36,844 bases of DNA from Flavobacteriaceae bacterium (GTDB lineage: Bacteria; Bacteroidota; Bacteroidia; Flavobacteriales; Flavobacteriaceae). The translations under genes and the position numbers were made by a program. Shown here in pieces: positions 9,783-19,537 of this stretch. Each line of letters starts with the position of its first letter. Positions within the stretch are counted from its first letter, which is position 1. The stretch lies in the NCBI GenBank assembly GCA_002697255.1, contig NZUH01000030.1, positions 56,692 to 93,535 on the forward strand, in the 5' to 3' direction. The notes under the pieces are model-generated. The model was not told where the DNA came from, did no database searches, and saw only the letters and a list, made by a program, of their open reading frames with translations.

Positions 9783-10877
9783 TTAAACATTGAATAGAAA
9801 ATGAATAATGTCTCCATTTTTAACGATATATGTCTTACCCTCCATTCTCATTTTACCTGCTTCCTTAACTTTAGCCTCTGTCTTGAAGTTAACATAATCA
9901 TCAAACGAAATAACTTCAGCCTTAATAAAACCTTTTTCAAAATCAGTGTGGATTACTCCTGCTGCCTGCGGAGCTGTAGCCATTTTTGGAATTGTCCAGG
10001 CTCTAACCTCTTTAGATCCTGCGGTAAAATAAGTTTGTAGGTTCAGTAAGTTATAAGTAGCATTAATAAGTTTTGAAGATCCAGGTTCTTCCAAACCTAA
10101 ATCGTCTAAAAACATCCTTCTTTCTTCATAATCTTCAAGCTCATTTATTTCAGATTCAATACCAGCTGCCAATATTATCAACTCAGCACCTTCTTTTTCA
10201 ATTAAAGTTCTTACAGAGTCTACATGGTTATTAGTGGTTGAAATACTAGACTCGTCAACGTTACAAACATATAAAACTGGTTTTTCAGTTATTAGCTGTA
10301 GAGGTTTTAAATATTTATTTTTATCCTCAGGATCCAACTCTATTGATCTTATATTGTTAGATTGCTCTAACAGATTTTTTGCTTTTTCTAAAACATTTTT
10401 TTCAGCAATGGATTCTTTATCACCTGATTTTGCAGATCTTGATACTTTTTCAAGCCTGTTATTAACTGTCTCTAGATCCTTTAACTGTAATTCTATGTCA
10501 ATAATTTCCTTATCTCTAAGAGGATCAACAGATCCATCAACGTGGGTTATATTATCGTTATCAAAACAACGTAACACATGAATTATAGCGTCTGTTTCTC
10601 TAATATTAGCCAAAAACTTATTTCCTAGTCCCTCACCCTTACTTGCACCCTTAACCAAACCAGCAATATCAACTATTTCAACAGTTGCGGGAATAACTTT
10701 TTCAGGACTAACAAGCTCTTCTAATGTTTTTAATCTATTATCAGGAACATTGATTACACTATGGTTTGGCTCAATTGTACAAAATGGAAAATTAGCACTC
10801 TGTGCTTTCGTGTTAGATAAACAATTAAAAAGAGTTGATTTTCCAACATTAGGTAAGCCTACTATTCCTGCTTTCAT
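9783..10877 (-). CDS. ychF: Redox-regulated ATPase YchF (Obg-like)
   Basis: MKAGIVGLPNVGKSTLFNCLSNTKAQSANFPFCTIEPN, VDIAGLVKGASKGEGLGNKFLANIRE, RAWTIPKMATAPQAAGVIHTDFEKGFIKAEV. Confidence 0.97.
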   Translation of the reverse strand: MKAGIVGLPNVGKSTLFNCLSNTKAQSANFPFCTIEPNHSVINVPDNRLKTLEELVSPEKVIPATVEIVDIAGLVKGASKGEGLGNKFLANIRETDAIIHVLRCFDNDNITHVDGSVDPLRDKEIIDIELQLKDLETVNNRLEKVSRSAKSGDKESIAEKNVLEKAKNLLEQSNNIRSIELDPEDKNKYLKPLQLITEKPVLYVCNVDESSISTTNNHVDSVRTLIEKEGAELIILAAGIESEINELEDYEERRMFLDDLGLEEPGSSKLINATYNLLNLQTYFTAGSKEVRAWTIPKMATAPQAAGVIHTDFEKGFIKAEVISFDDYVNFKTEAKVKEAGKMRMEGKTYIVKNGDIIHFLFNV

Positions 10878-10878
10878 A

Positions 10879-11226
10879 TTAATTATGCATTAGTTTCTGC
10901 TTTTCTAAAAGCTGAGACGAAGATTCAATATTATTTAAATCAGGAATACAACAATCTACAGGGCATACAGCTGCACATTGTGGCTCTTCGTGAAATCCTT
11001 GGCATTCTGTACACTTGTCAGGAACTATATAATAAACTTCATCATTAACAGCTCTATGTGGCAATTCAGCATTAACAATTTTTCCGTCAAGTAAATTAAC
11101 ATTACCTGAAAGATTAGTGCCATCAGAATATTTCCAATTAACAGCAGCTTCATAAATGGCTGTATTTGGACACTCTGGCTCACAAGCTCCACAGTTTATA
11201 CATTCATCTGTAATAATTATTGCCAT
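10879..11226 (-). CDS. 4Fe-4S dicluster ferredoxin with an insertion between the cluster motifs
   Basis: [19 protein letters not shown] ... [22 protein letters not shown]. Confidence 0.93.
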   Translation of the reverse strand: MAIIITDECINCGACEPECPNTAIYEAAVNWKYSDGTNLSGNVNLLDGKIVNAELPHRAVNDEVYYIVPDKCTECQGFHEEPQCAAVCPVDCCIPDLNNIESSSQLLEKQKLMHN

Positions 11227-11245
11227 TTGATTTAATTATATTACC

Positions 11246-11261
11246 TAAATTTGCATGCAAA
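11246..11261. promoter_or_regulatory. TAAATTTG (-7-like, 11246-11253) merging into perfect 12-bp palindrome TTTGCATGCAAA (11250-11261) between divergent ferredoxin and acyl-CoA reductase genes
   Basis: Direct reading. Matches the TAnnTTTG Bacteroidota -7 consensus. Confidence 0.45.
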
Positions 11262-12326
11262 ATTAAAGCCAAAAACATTAAAAACAAAAGCAAACACATA
11301 GAATTAAAAACAAGATTAGCTTATTTTAATAACGTAAGTGAACTAATAACCTCATATTTTGACGGAGATCAAAACAATTGGACAAAGGGGTTAATTAATG
11401 CTATTAAAGATGCTGAAAACTACAATCCTTGGTTTACAAAAATTAATATTGAAAATGCACTACGCTACTGGTCAATAAAATTAACAACTCGAAATCTAAA
11501 GAAGTGGGTTAAAAAATATAATTTTAACCATATGGATTCAACCGTTGCAATAATTATGGCTGGAAATTTTCCGTTAGCAGGATTTCATGATTTTATTTGT
11601 GGTATTATATCAGGAAATAAGATCATTGTTAAACCTTCTTCCGATGATAAAATACTTATTTGTTTTTTCATAGATTATTTAAAAAGCACTTTCCCTGAAC
11701 TAGATGAAATTATAGGCTTTTCAGATAAAAAGCTTTCTGGTTTTGACAAAGTCATAGCGACAGGCTCTAATAATACATTTAATTATTTTGAATACTATTT
11801 TAGAAATAAAAAATCAATACTTAGAAAAAACAGAAGTTCTGTAGCTGTTTTAGATGGTAATGAATCGGTAAAAGAATTAGAAAATTTGTCTAAAGATATT
11901 TTTCAATACTTTGGACTTGGATGCCGTAATGTTTCAAAAATATTTATTCCTATTGGTTATAATCTTGAGAAATTCAAGAAACACTTTGCTGAATTTAAAG
12001 ATATCATATATCATAACAAGTATTCGAATAATTATAATTATCATAAAACAATAAAAATCATGAATAATGAAATATTTATAGATGGCGAATACTTCATTCT
12101 TAAAGAATCTAGAGAGTTTTCACCCCCCATTTCTGTAATTAATTACCATTATTATAATAAAATATCTGAAGTAAAAAAAATAATTCAAGATAACTGTGAA
12201 AATATTCAATGTATTGTTAGCAACTGTGACATCAACAACAAAATTAAGTTTGGAGATGCTCAAAATCCCGACCTACATGATTATTCTGACAATATAGACA
12301 CACTGAATTTTCTGTTAACAAAATAG
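11262..12326 (+). CDS. Acyl-CoA reductase (LuxC-like aldehyde dehydrogenase superfamily); start codon uncertain
   Basis: VAIIMAGNFPLAGFHDFICGIISGNKIIVKPSSDD, RKNRSSVAVLDG, FQYFGLGCRNVSKIFIP (catalytic Cys context). No in-frame ATG lies near the expected N-terminus. The track starts it at TTG 11220. Confidence 0.85.
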   Translation: MKAKNIKNKSKHIELKTRLAYFNNVSELITSYFDGDQNNWTKGLINAIKDAENYNPWFTKINIENALRYWSIKLTTRNLKKWVKKYNFNHMDSTVAIIMAGNFPLAGFHDFICGIISGNKIIVKPSSDDKILICFFIDYLKSTFPELDEIIGFSDKKLSGFDKVIATGSNNTFNYFEYYFRNKKSILRKNRSSVAVLDGNESVKELENLSKDIFQYFGLGCRNVSKIFIPIGYNLEKFKKHFAEFKDIIYHNKYSNNYNYHKTIKIMNNEIFIDGEYFILKESREFSPPISVINYHYYNKISEVKKIIQDNCENIQCIVSNCDINNKIKFGDAQNPDLHDYSDNIDTLNFLLTK

Positions 12327-12398
12327 TTAAAAAGATTTACTGTTTTGATAATTATATAACTCAATAAATTATCGAAATTTGCATTTTCGATACAAAAT

Positions 12399-13460
12399 AT
12401 GAAAATACATAATTTTTGCGCAGGCCCATCTATTTTGCCTAAAGAGGTCTTTAATCAAGCGTCAGAGGCTGTAAAAAATTTAGATGGATCTGGTTTATCT
12501 CTTCTTGAAATATCACATAGAAGTCACGCATTCGTAAACATAATGGATGAGGCCCGTGATTTAGCTCTTGAACTACTGAATTTAAGCGGAAATAAATACA
12601 CATCTCTTTTCCTTCAAGGTGGAGCTAGTTCACAATTTTTAATGACAGCTTATAATTTTTTAAAAAATGAAGCTGCTTTTTTAAATACAGGAACATGGAG
12701 TAAGAAAGCAATAAAGGAAGCTGAACTTTTTGGAAAAGTTGATGTTTTAGGATCTTCAGAGAATAAAAATTTTAATCACATTCCGGATTTTTCTTTATCG
12801 AAAGCATATGATTACTTTCATTGCACATCTAATAATACAATATTTGGTACTCAGATGAATAATTTTCCAGAAACTGAAACCCCCATTTTTTGTGACATGA
12901 GTAGTGATATTTTTTCAAGACAATTAAACTTTTCAAAATTTGATTTAATTTATGCAGGAGCACAAAAAAATCTGGGTCCAGCAGGCGCAACACTCGTAGT
13001 TATTAAAAATGACCTACTTAACAACATCAAAAGCAATGTTCCATCGATGATGAATTACAAGATTCATGCTGATAAAAGCAGTATGTTCAATACACCCCCT
13101 GTGTTTGCAGTATACGTTTCAATGCTTAACATGAGATGGTTGAAAAGTATGGGGGGAATTTCTGAAATTGAAAAAAATAACAGAAAAAAAGCTAAAATTT
13201 TATATTCTGAAATTGATCTAAACCCATTATTTAAAGGACATTCAGAAATAAAAGATAGATCTATAATGAATGCCACTTTTAATTTAACAAATGATAACTT
13301 CAAGCAAACTTTTGAATCTATGCTAGCAAAAGCTAATATTAAAGCGTTAACTGGACATAGAAGCGTAGGTGGATACAGAGCATCAATGTATAACGCAATG
13401 AGCTTAGATAGTGTAAAAGTTCTTGTTGAAGTAATGAGTGAATTAGAATCAAAAATATAA
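12399..13460 (+). CDS. serC: Phosphoserine aminotransferase
   Basis: KIHNFCAGPSILPKEV, SLLEISHRSHAF, SLFLQGGASSQF, CDMSSDIFSR, YAGAQKNLGPAG, GHRSVGGYRASMYNAM. Confidence 0.97.
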   Translation: MKIHNFCAGPSILPKEVFNQASEAVKNLDGSGLSLLEISHRSHAFVNIMDEARDLALELLNLSGNKYTSLFLQGGASSQFLMTAYNFLKNEAAFLNTGTWSKKAIKEAELFGKVDVLGSSENKNFNHIPDFSLSKAYDYFHCTSNNTIFGTQMNNFPETETPIFCDMSSDIFSRQLNFSKFDLIYAGAQKNLGPAGATLVVIKNDLLNNIKSNVPSMMNYKIHADKSSMFNTPPVFAVYVSMLNMRWLKSMGGISEIEKNNRKKAKILYSEIDLNPLFKGHSEIKDRSIMNATFNLTNDNFKQTFESMLAKANIKALTGHRSVGGYRASMYNAMSLDSVKVLVEVMSELESKI

Positions 13461-13462
13461 TT

Positions 13463-14416
13463 ATGAATGTATTAGCAAATGACGGTATTTCTCAAGAAGG
13501 AGTTGAAAAATTAAAATCGGGAGGTTTTAATGTAAGTATGGATTCCATCCCTCAGGATGAAATAATTGAGCATATTAATAGCAATAATATTGAAGTATTA
13601 TTGGTTAGGAGTGCTACTAAAGTTAGAAAAGATTTAATTAATCAATGCCCATCAATAAAAATTATTGGAAGAGGTGGTGTAGGCATGGATAATATTGATG
13701 TTGAATATGCGAAAAGTAAAAATATACATGTTATAAATACTCCAGCTGCATCCTCCATCTCCGTAGCAGAATTAGTTTTTGCACATTTGTTTTCATGTGT
13801 AAGAAAACTCCATCAATCAAATAGGTTAATGCCACTTGAGGGAGGTACTAATTTTAAACAATTGAAAAAAAGTTATGCTGGAGGTATTGAATTAAAAGGT
13901 AAAACAATCGGAATAATTGGTTTTGGCAGAATCGGACAAGAAGTAGCCAAAATCGCACTAGGATTGGGTATGTCAATAAAATTTTACGATTTACACATTA
14001 AGTCTACTTCAATTAGTTTAAACTTTTTCGATAACAGTACCAAAGATTTTACCCTAAACGCATCATTGTTAGATGATTTATTTAAAGAATCAGACTTTAT
14101 CAGTCTTCATGTACCTGCACAAAAAGAATATGTTATTTCAGATAAGGAATTTTCAAAAATGAAAACTGGTGTTGGATTAATAAATGCAGCTAGAGGCGGT
14201 GTAGTAGATGAAAAGGCTCTACTTAAAAATATTTCTGAAAATAAGGTGTCATTTGCTGCACTTGACACATTTGAGAATGAACCAAACCCAAGTGTTAAAA
14301 TTTTAACGAATCAAAACATCTCTTTAACTCCACACATCGGGGCAGCAACCAAAGAAGCTCAAAAAAGAATCGGGATTGAACTTGCAGTTCAAATACTCAA
14401 AATATACAACTCTTAA
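13463..14416 (+). CDS. serA: D-3-phosphoglycerate dehydrogenase family 2-hydroxyacid dehydrogenase
   Basis: IGRGGVGMDNIDVEYAKSKNIHVINTPAASSISVAELVFAH, GKTIGIIGFGRIGQEVAKIA, INAARGGVVDEKALL, ALDTFENEPNP, LTPHIGAATKEAQ. Directly downstream of serC. Confidence 0.92.
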   Translation: MNVLANDGISQEGVEKLKSGGFNVSMDSIPQDEIIEHINSNNIEVLLVRSATKVRKDLINQCPSIKIIGRGGVGMDNIDVEYAKSKNIHVINTPAASSISVAELVFAHLFSCVRKLHQSNRLMPLEGGTNFKQLKKSYAGGIELKGKTIGIIGFGRIGQEVAKIALGLGMSIKFYDLHIKSTSISLNFFDNSTKDFTLNASLLDDLFKESDFISLHVPAQKEYVISDKEFSKMKTGVGLINAARGGVVDEKALLKNISENKVSFAALDTFENEPNPSVKILTNQNISLTPHIGAATKEAQKRIGIELAVQILKIYNS

Positions 14417-14417
14417 A

Positions 14418-14714
14418 ATGTTAGAAAAACTAAAACAAAGATGGGGCATAAACTCAACCTTTCAAATTCTTAAAATATTCATTGTTTTTGGAATTACTGG
14501 ATCAACTGCCGCATGGATATCAGATCCTTTATGTGATTTTTTAGGCATAAACTCTACGAATTTAAATATTATTATTTATTGGACATTTCGAGTCTTGTTA
14601 ATAACGATAGCTTATAAATTTATTTTGATATTCGTTGCTTTTTTATTTGGGGAATTTCATTTCTTCTGGAACTTTATCAAAAAGTTATTGATCAGATTAG
14701 GAATTAAGATTTAA
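14418..14714 (+). CDS. Small integral membrane protein, DUF6787-like
   Basis: MLEKLKQRWGINSTFQILKIFIVFGITGSTAAWISDPLCDFLGI... with hydrophobic segments. ATG at 14418 just after the serA stop. Family name from memory. Confidence 0.65.
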   Translation: MLEKLKQRWGINSTFQILKIFIVFGITGSTAAWISDPLCDFLGINSTNLNIIIYWTFRVLLITIAYKFILIFVAFLFGEFHFFWNFIKKLLIRLGIKI

Positions 14715-15253
14715 TCTTTTGATATTTTATTCGCAAAGGTCTTTTCAAATTTTCTAATCTTTGGCGTTATAACCAAATCACAATATGGCTGATTTTTATT
14801 TAACTCATAATAATTCTCATGATAATTTTCAGCTTTATAAAACACATCAAATTTAACTATTTGTGTAACTACTCGATCTGGATAAATCTCTTGTTTATTT
14901 AATTTATTAATATGATTTTGAATTATTTCTTTTTGCTTTTCATCAGAGTAAAAAACAATTGACCTGTAATGAGTTCCTAAATCATTACCTTGTCTATTTA
15001 GTGTAGTTGGGTCATGAGTTTTAAAAAAAACGTCTAAAAGGGATTGAAAATCAATTATCTGAGAATCATAGATTACCTTAACTGTTTCAGCATGATTTGT
15101 TAGGCCTGAACAAACATCTTTATAAGATGGGTTAATTAAATCGCCTCCACTATACCCAGGCAATACTTCTATAACTCCATTTAACCTTTTATATATTGCT
15201 TCAGTACACCAAAAACAGCCTCCAGAAAAATATGCATGTTTATTTTTATTCAT
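14711..15253 (-). CDS. msrA: Peptide-methionine (S)-S-oxide reductase
   Basis: AYFSGGCFWCTEAIYKRLNGVIEVLPGYSGG, HAETVKVIYD, DPTTLNRQGNDLGTHYRSIVFY, YHENYYELNKNQPYC. Confidence 0.96.
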   Translation of the reverse strand: MNKNKHAYFSGGCFWCTEAIYKRLNGVIEVLPGYSGGDLINPSYKDVCSGLTNHAETVKVIYDSQIIDFQSLLDVFFKTHDPTTLNRQGNDLGTHYRSIVFYSDEKQKEIIQNHINKLNKQEIYPDRVVTQIVKFDVFYKAENYHENYYELNKNQPYCDLVITPKIRKFEKTFANKISKD

Positions 15254-15265
15254 AAATTAATATAG

Positions 15266-15273
15266 TATTTTTG
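15266..15273 (+). promoter_or_regulatory. TAnnTTTG-type -7 element (TATTTTTG) 5 bp before the lolD ATG
   Basis: Direct reading. The divergent msrA/lolD spacer is only about 25 bp. Confidence 0.4.
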
Positions 15274-15278
15274 AAAAT

Positions 15279-15938
15279 ATGATTATCGCTGAAAATATAC
15301 ATAAATTCTATGAAAAGAATCATATTTTAAAAGGAATAAATCTAAAGATTGAACAAGGAGAAATTGTAAGTTTAGTTGGTGCCTCTGGAGCAGGGAAAAC
15401 AACATTACTTCAAATACTTGGAACTATTGATATTCCAGAAAAAAATCAGAAGTCAAAACTAATTTTAAAAAATAAAAAAATCAGCGAATTTAACAATGAC
15501 GAACTAGCTAGTTTTAGAAACCAAGAAATTGGTTTTGTATTTCAATTTCATCAACTTTTACCAGAATTTTCTGTAATCGAAAATATTTGTATTCCGGCAT
15601 TTATAAATAAAACACCTAGGGAAATTGCTGAATCAAGGGCTAATGAATTAATCAACTATCTTGGACTAAAAAACAGAGTTAATAATAAGCCAAGTGAACT
15701 CTCAGGAGGTGAAAAACAAAGAGTTGCAGTAGCTAGAGCCTTAATCAATAATCCTAGCATAATTTTAGCTGATGAACCTTCTGGTAATTTAGACAGTACG
15801 ACATCCAATAGTCTTCATGATTTATTTAGCGATTTAAGAAAAGATTTTAAATATACTTTTGTGATTGCTACTCATGATGTTTCACTAGCAAAAAAATCAG
15901 ATCGAATATTAAAAATTTCAGACGGAATAATTAATTGA
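15279..15938 (+). CDS. lolD: ABC transporter ATP-binding protein, LolD-type
   Basis: Walker A GASGAGKTTLLQILG, LSGGEKQRVAVARALINNPSIILADEPSGNLDS. Confidence 0.88.
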   Translation: MIIAENIHKFYEKNHILKGINLKIEQGEIVSLVGASGAGKTTLLQILGTIDIPEKNQKSKLILKNKKISEFNNDELASFRNQEIGFVFQFHQLLPEFSVIENICIPAFINKTPREIAESRANELINYLGLKNRVNNKPSELSGGEKQRVAVARALINNPSIILADEPSGNLDSTTSNSLHDLFSDLRKDFKYTFVIATHDVSLAKKSDRILKISDGIIN

Positions 15939-15945
15939 TTTAATA

Positions 15946-16701
15946 TTGGACCTCAAAGAATATTTAGACAGTAAAACTGAAGAATACAATAACAAAGGTT
16001 TTATTGAAAGAGATCCAATTCAAATCCCTCACGCGTTTAAATCAAAAGAAGACATAGAAATTTCTGGATTTCTTACAGCTACAATTGCTTGGGGAAATCG
16101 AAAATCCATAATCAACAACTCAAATAAAATGATGAAATTATTTGAAAAGGAGCCATATAATTTTATCATCAATCACACAGATAACGACTTAAAACATTTT
16201 ACAAAATTTGTTCATAGAACATTTAACGGATTCGATCTGATTCAATTTGTGAAAAGTTTAAAAAATATTTATAAAAATCACGGCGGATTAGAAAATATTT
16301 TTACGCAAAATATCAAGGATGCCGCAATGCATAATTCAATTCACCAACTAAAAAAAATTTTTTTTGAAATTGAACATCTACAACGTACTAAGAAGCACAT
16401 TTCTGACCCATATAAAGGATCAGCTGCGAAGAGAATAAATATGTTTTTAAGATGGATGGTTCGAAAAGATGACAAAGGTGTCGATTTTGGTATATGGGAA
16501 TCAATAAATCCAAAATTTCTTTCATGTCCTTTAGATATACACTCTGGAAATATTGCGAGAAAGTTAGGTATTCTAAATAGAAAGCAAAATGATCATAAAG
16601 CAGTTATTGAATTAGATAAATACCTAAGAAAATTAGATGTTCTTGACCCGGTAAAATATGATTTTGCACTGTTTGGTATTGGTGTAAATGAAAAATTATA
16701 A
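15946..16701 (+). CDS. TIGR02757 family protein (TTG start)
   Basis: DPIQIPHAFKSKEDIEISGFLTATIAWGNRKSIINN, LRWMVRKDDKGVDFGIWESINPKFLSCPLDIHSGNIARKLG. Confidence 0.85.
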   Translation: MDLKEYLDSKTEEYNNKGFIERDPIQIPHAFKSKEDIEISGFLTATIAWGNRKSIINNSNKMMKLFEKEPYNFIINHTDNDLKHFTKFVHRTFNGFDLIQFVKSLKNIYKNHGGLENIFTQNIKDAAMHNSIHQLKKIFFEIEHLQRTKKHISDPYKGSAAKRINMFLRWMVRKDDKGVDFGIWESINPKFLSCPLDIHSGNIARKLGILNRKQNDHKAVIELDKYLRKLDVLDPVKYDFALFGIGVNEKL

Positions 16702-16739
16702 TTTTAAATTTATATTTTTAGCATTAAATACCAAATACA

Positions 16740-18236
16740 ATGAAAAAATTAATTCTAATTACATGTTTGATTTCATTTTCAATTAAATCACAAAATATAA
16801 CGTTACCAATTGATACAATTGTTACTACTTATCATGAAACAAAAATAAAGGGACAAACAATAAAATATACAGCTGAAGCTGGAACACAACCTGTGTGGGA
16901 CAAAAACGGAAACCCAATTGCAAGTTTATTTTTTACTTATTACAAAAGAGTTTTTAATAAAGATTCAAAATTAAATCCTAATCATAGACCATTAATAATT
17001 TCCTTTAATGGAGGTCCAGGATCAGGTTCATTATGGATGCATATCGGATATACTGGTCCAAAAGTTTTAAATATTGACGAAGAAGGTTACCCAATACAAC
17101 CATATGGTGTAAAAGACAACCCTTATTCAATTATTGATACAGCTGATATTGTTTTTGTATGCCCTGTTAATACAGGTTATTCAAGAATGATTTCTGATAG
17201 TAAGGGTAAATACCCTGATAGAAAAATATTCTTCGGAATTAACGCTGATATAAAGTATTTAGCTGATTGGATTAATACATTTATTTCAAGAAAAAACAGA
17301 TGGGAATCTCCAAAATATATTATAGGGGAAAGTTATGGTGGCACAAGAGTGATGGGTTTATCATATGAATTACAAAATAAACATTGGATGTATCTGAATG
17401 GAGTTATAATGGTTTCCCCTGCAGACTATAAATTATTTGAAGAAGGTGACTCGGTAAATTCGTCTCTTCACCTTCCATATTATTCAGCAACTGCATGGTA
17501 TCATGGTGCACTAGACGAAGATTTACAGAAAAAAGATCTAAATCAAATTCTACCAGAAGTTGAAGATTTTACAATTAATAAATTAATTCCTGCAATTGCC
17601 AAAGGTGGTTTCATTTCAGAAACAGAAAGAGATGAAATAGCTGATAAATATTCGTATTATTCTGGTTTAAGTAAAATATTTATTTTAAACAACAATCTTA
17701 ATGTGCCAAATAATTTCTTTTGGAAAGAACTACTAAAAGAACGTGACGGATTAACAGTAGGAAGATTAGATTCAAGATATCGTGGGTTAGATAAGAAAAA
17801 TGCTGGATCATCTCCTGATACTAATATTGAACTAAATTCATGGAACCATTCGTTTACGCCTGCTATAAACTATTATTTAAGAAATGAATTAAATTTTATA
17901 ACTGATATTAAATATAATGTTTTTGGACCTGTTCATCCGTGGGATAGGGAAAATAATAATACTCGGGAGAATCTTCGAAAAGCAATGGCTCAAAACCCTT
18001 TTTTAAAGGTTTTTATTCAGTCTGGATATTACGATGGTGCTACAAATTATTTTCAAGCAAAATATACAATGTGGCAAGTTGATCCCAGTGGAAAAATGAA
18101 GGATAGATTTTATTTTGAAGGTTATCGAAGTGGTCACATGATGTATTTGCGAAAAGAAGATCTGAAAAAATCAAATGAAGATCTTCGTCATTTCATTAAA
18201 AATTCATCAACAAATGGTAAGCCTGCAAAATATTAA
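16740..18236 (+). CDS. Secreted S10-family serine carboxypeptidase-like peptidase
   Basis: N-terminal signal peptide; SFNGGPGSGSLWMHIGYTGP, YIIGESYGGTRV (nucleophile), SGYYDGATN, YRSGHMMY (His). Confidence 0.92.
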   Translation: MKKLILITCLISFSIKSQNITLPIDTIVTTYHETKIKGQTIKYTAEAGTQPVWDKNGNPIASLFFTYYKRVFNKDSKLNPNHRPLIISFNGGPGSGSLWMHIGYTGPKVLNIDEEGYPIQPYGVKDNPYSIIDTADIVFVCPVNTGYSRMISDSKGKYPDRKIFFGINADIKYLADWINTFISRKNRWESPKYIIGESYGGTRVMGLSYELQNKHWMYLNGVIMVSPADYKLFEEGDSVNSSLHLPYYSATAWYHGALDEDLQKKDLNQILPEVEDFTINKLIPAIAKGGFISETERDEIADKYSYYSGLSKIFILNNNLNVPNNFFWKELLKERDGLTVGRLDSRYRGLDKKNAGSSPDTNIELNSWNHSFTPAINYYLRNELNFITDIKYNVFGPVHPWDRENNNTRENLRKAMAQNPFLKVFIQSGYYDGATNYFQAKYTMWQVDPSGKMKDRFYFEGYRSGHMMYLRKEDLKKSNEDLRHFIKNSSTNGKPAKY

Positions 18237-18280
18237 AATTTTATAGTTTAATTTTTATTATTTTTGTTCAAATTTTATAA

Positions 18281-19537
18281 ATGAATTTACTAATCCGTTC
18301 AGCTACTGTAATTGATAAAAAAAGTGAATTTCATAACCAAACTCTAGATATTTTAATAAGGGGAGGGATTATTTCTGATATTGATAAAAACATCAAAAAC
18401 TCTAAAAATTACAAGGAATTAAAATTGAATAATTTATCCATTTCAAATGGATGGTTTGATTATAGTGTATGTACTGGAGAACCAGGATACGAAGAAAGAG
18501 ATAATTTACTAAATACATTAAATGTAGCTGCTAAATCAGGCTTTACATCATTAGGAATTCAACCTGACACAAACCCAATTATTGACAAATGTACTGAAGT
18601 CGAATATCTAAAATCATTAGCTTCAAAATCTAATATAGACATTCATCCCATCGGAGCCTTAACCAAGCAATCTACAGGTAATGAATTAGCAGAAATATTA
18701 GAAATGGGAGATTCAGGTGCAATTGCCTTTGGTGATTTTAAAAAGCCAATTGAAAATCCAAATCTACTAAAACTTGCACTTCTTTACTGTAAAAATCAAA
18801 ATTATCCCATTTTTTCATTTCCGTTTGAAAAAAAATTAAACATTGATGGAGTTATAAATGAGGGAATCACAAGTACTTTGCTTGGGCTAAAAGGAATTCC
18901 TGCAATTTCTGAAGAAATAAATATAAAAAGAGATCTAACAATATTAGAGTATACTGGAGGTCGTTTACATATACCAACAATATCAACAGCCAAATCAGTT
19001 GATATTATAAGAAAAGCCAAAAGCAAAAAATTAAATGTAACATGTAGCACTTCAATTAATAATCTATTTTTTAGCGATTTGAATGTTTTAAACTTTAATA
19101 CAAACTTTAAAGTCTTACCTCCTCTCAGGTCTGAAAATGATATTGATGCTTTGATTATTGGAGTTAAAGACGGTACTATTGATTTGGTGACATCCGATCA
19201 CAATCCGTTAAATATTGAACTGAAAAATTTAGAATTTGATAATGCTAATTTTGGTTCAATTGGCCTTGAAAGTTTCTTTGGTGCATTAAATAAATTATTT
19301 TCTACAAAAATGTCAATTGATATTTTAACTAGAGGTAAAAAAATATTTAATATTCACAACTCTATTATTAAAATAGGTGAACTTGCTAATTTTACATTAT
19401 TTAATCCATTAAAAGACTATATTTTCAAAAAGGAGCACATACATTCAATTTCTAAAAATTCAATTTTTATTGATATAAAACTAAAAGGATTTGTATATGG
19501 GACTATTTCTAACGGGAAATTAACAATCAATGAGTAA
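18281..19537 (+). CDS. Dihydroorotase-family amidohydrolase, predicted catalytically degenerate
   Basis: LNVAAKSGFTSLGIQPDTNPIID, GRLHIPTISTAKSV, DLVTSDHNPLNIE. The canonical DxHxHxREPG site reads DYSVCTGEPG. Confidence 0.88.
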   Translation: MNLLIRSATVIDKKSEFHNQTLDILIRGGIISDIDKNIKNSKNYKELKLNNLSISNGWFDYSVCTGEPGYEERDNLLNTLNVAAKSGFTSLGIQPDTNPIIDKCTEVEYLKSLASKSNIDIHPIGALTKQSTGNELAEILEMGDSGAIAFGDFKKPIENPNLLKLALLYCKNQNYPIFSFPFEKKLNIDGVINEGITSTLLGLKGIPAISEEINIKRDLTILEYTGGRLHIPTISTAKSVDIIRKAKSKKLNVTCSTSINNLFFSDLNVLNFNTNFKVLPPLRSENDIDALIIGVKDGTIDLVTSDHNPLNIELKNLEFDNANFGSIGLESFFGALNKLFSTKMSIDILTRGKKIFNIHNSIIKIGELANFTLFNPLKDYIFKKEHIHSISKNSIFIDIKLKGFVYGTISNGKLTINE

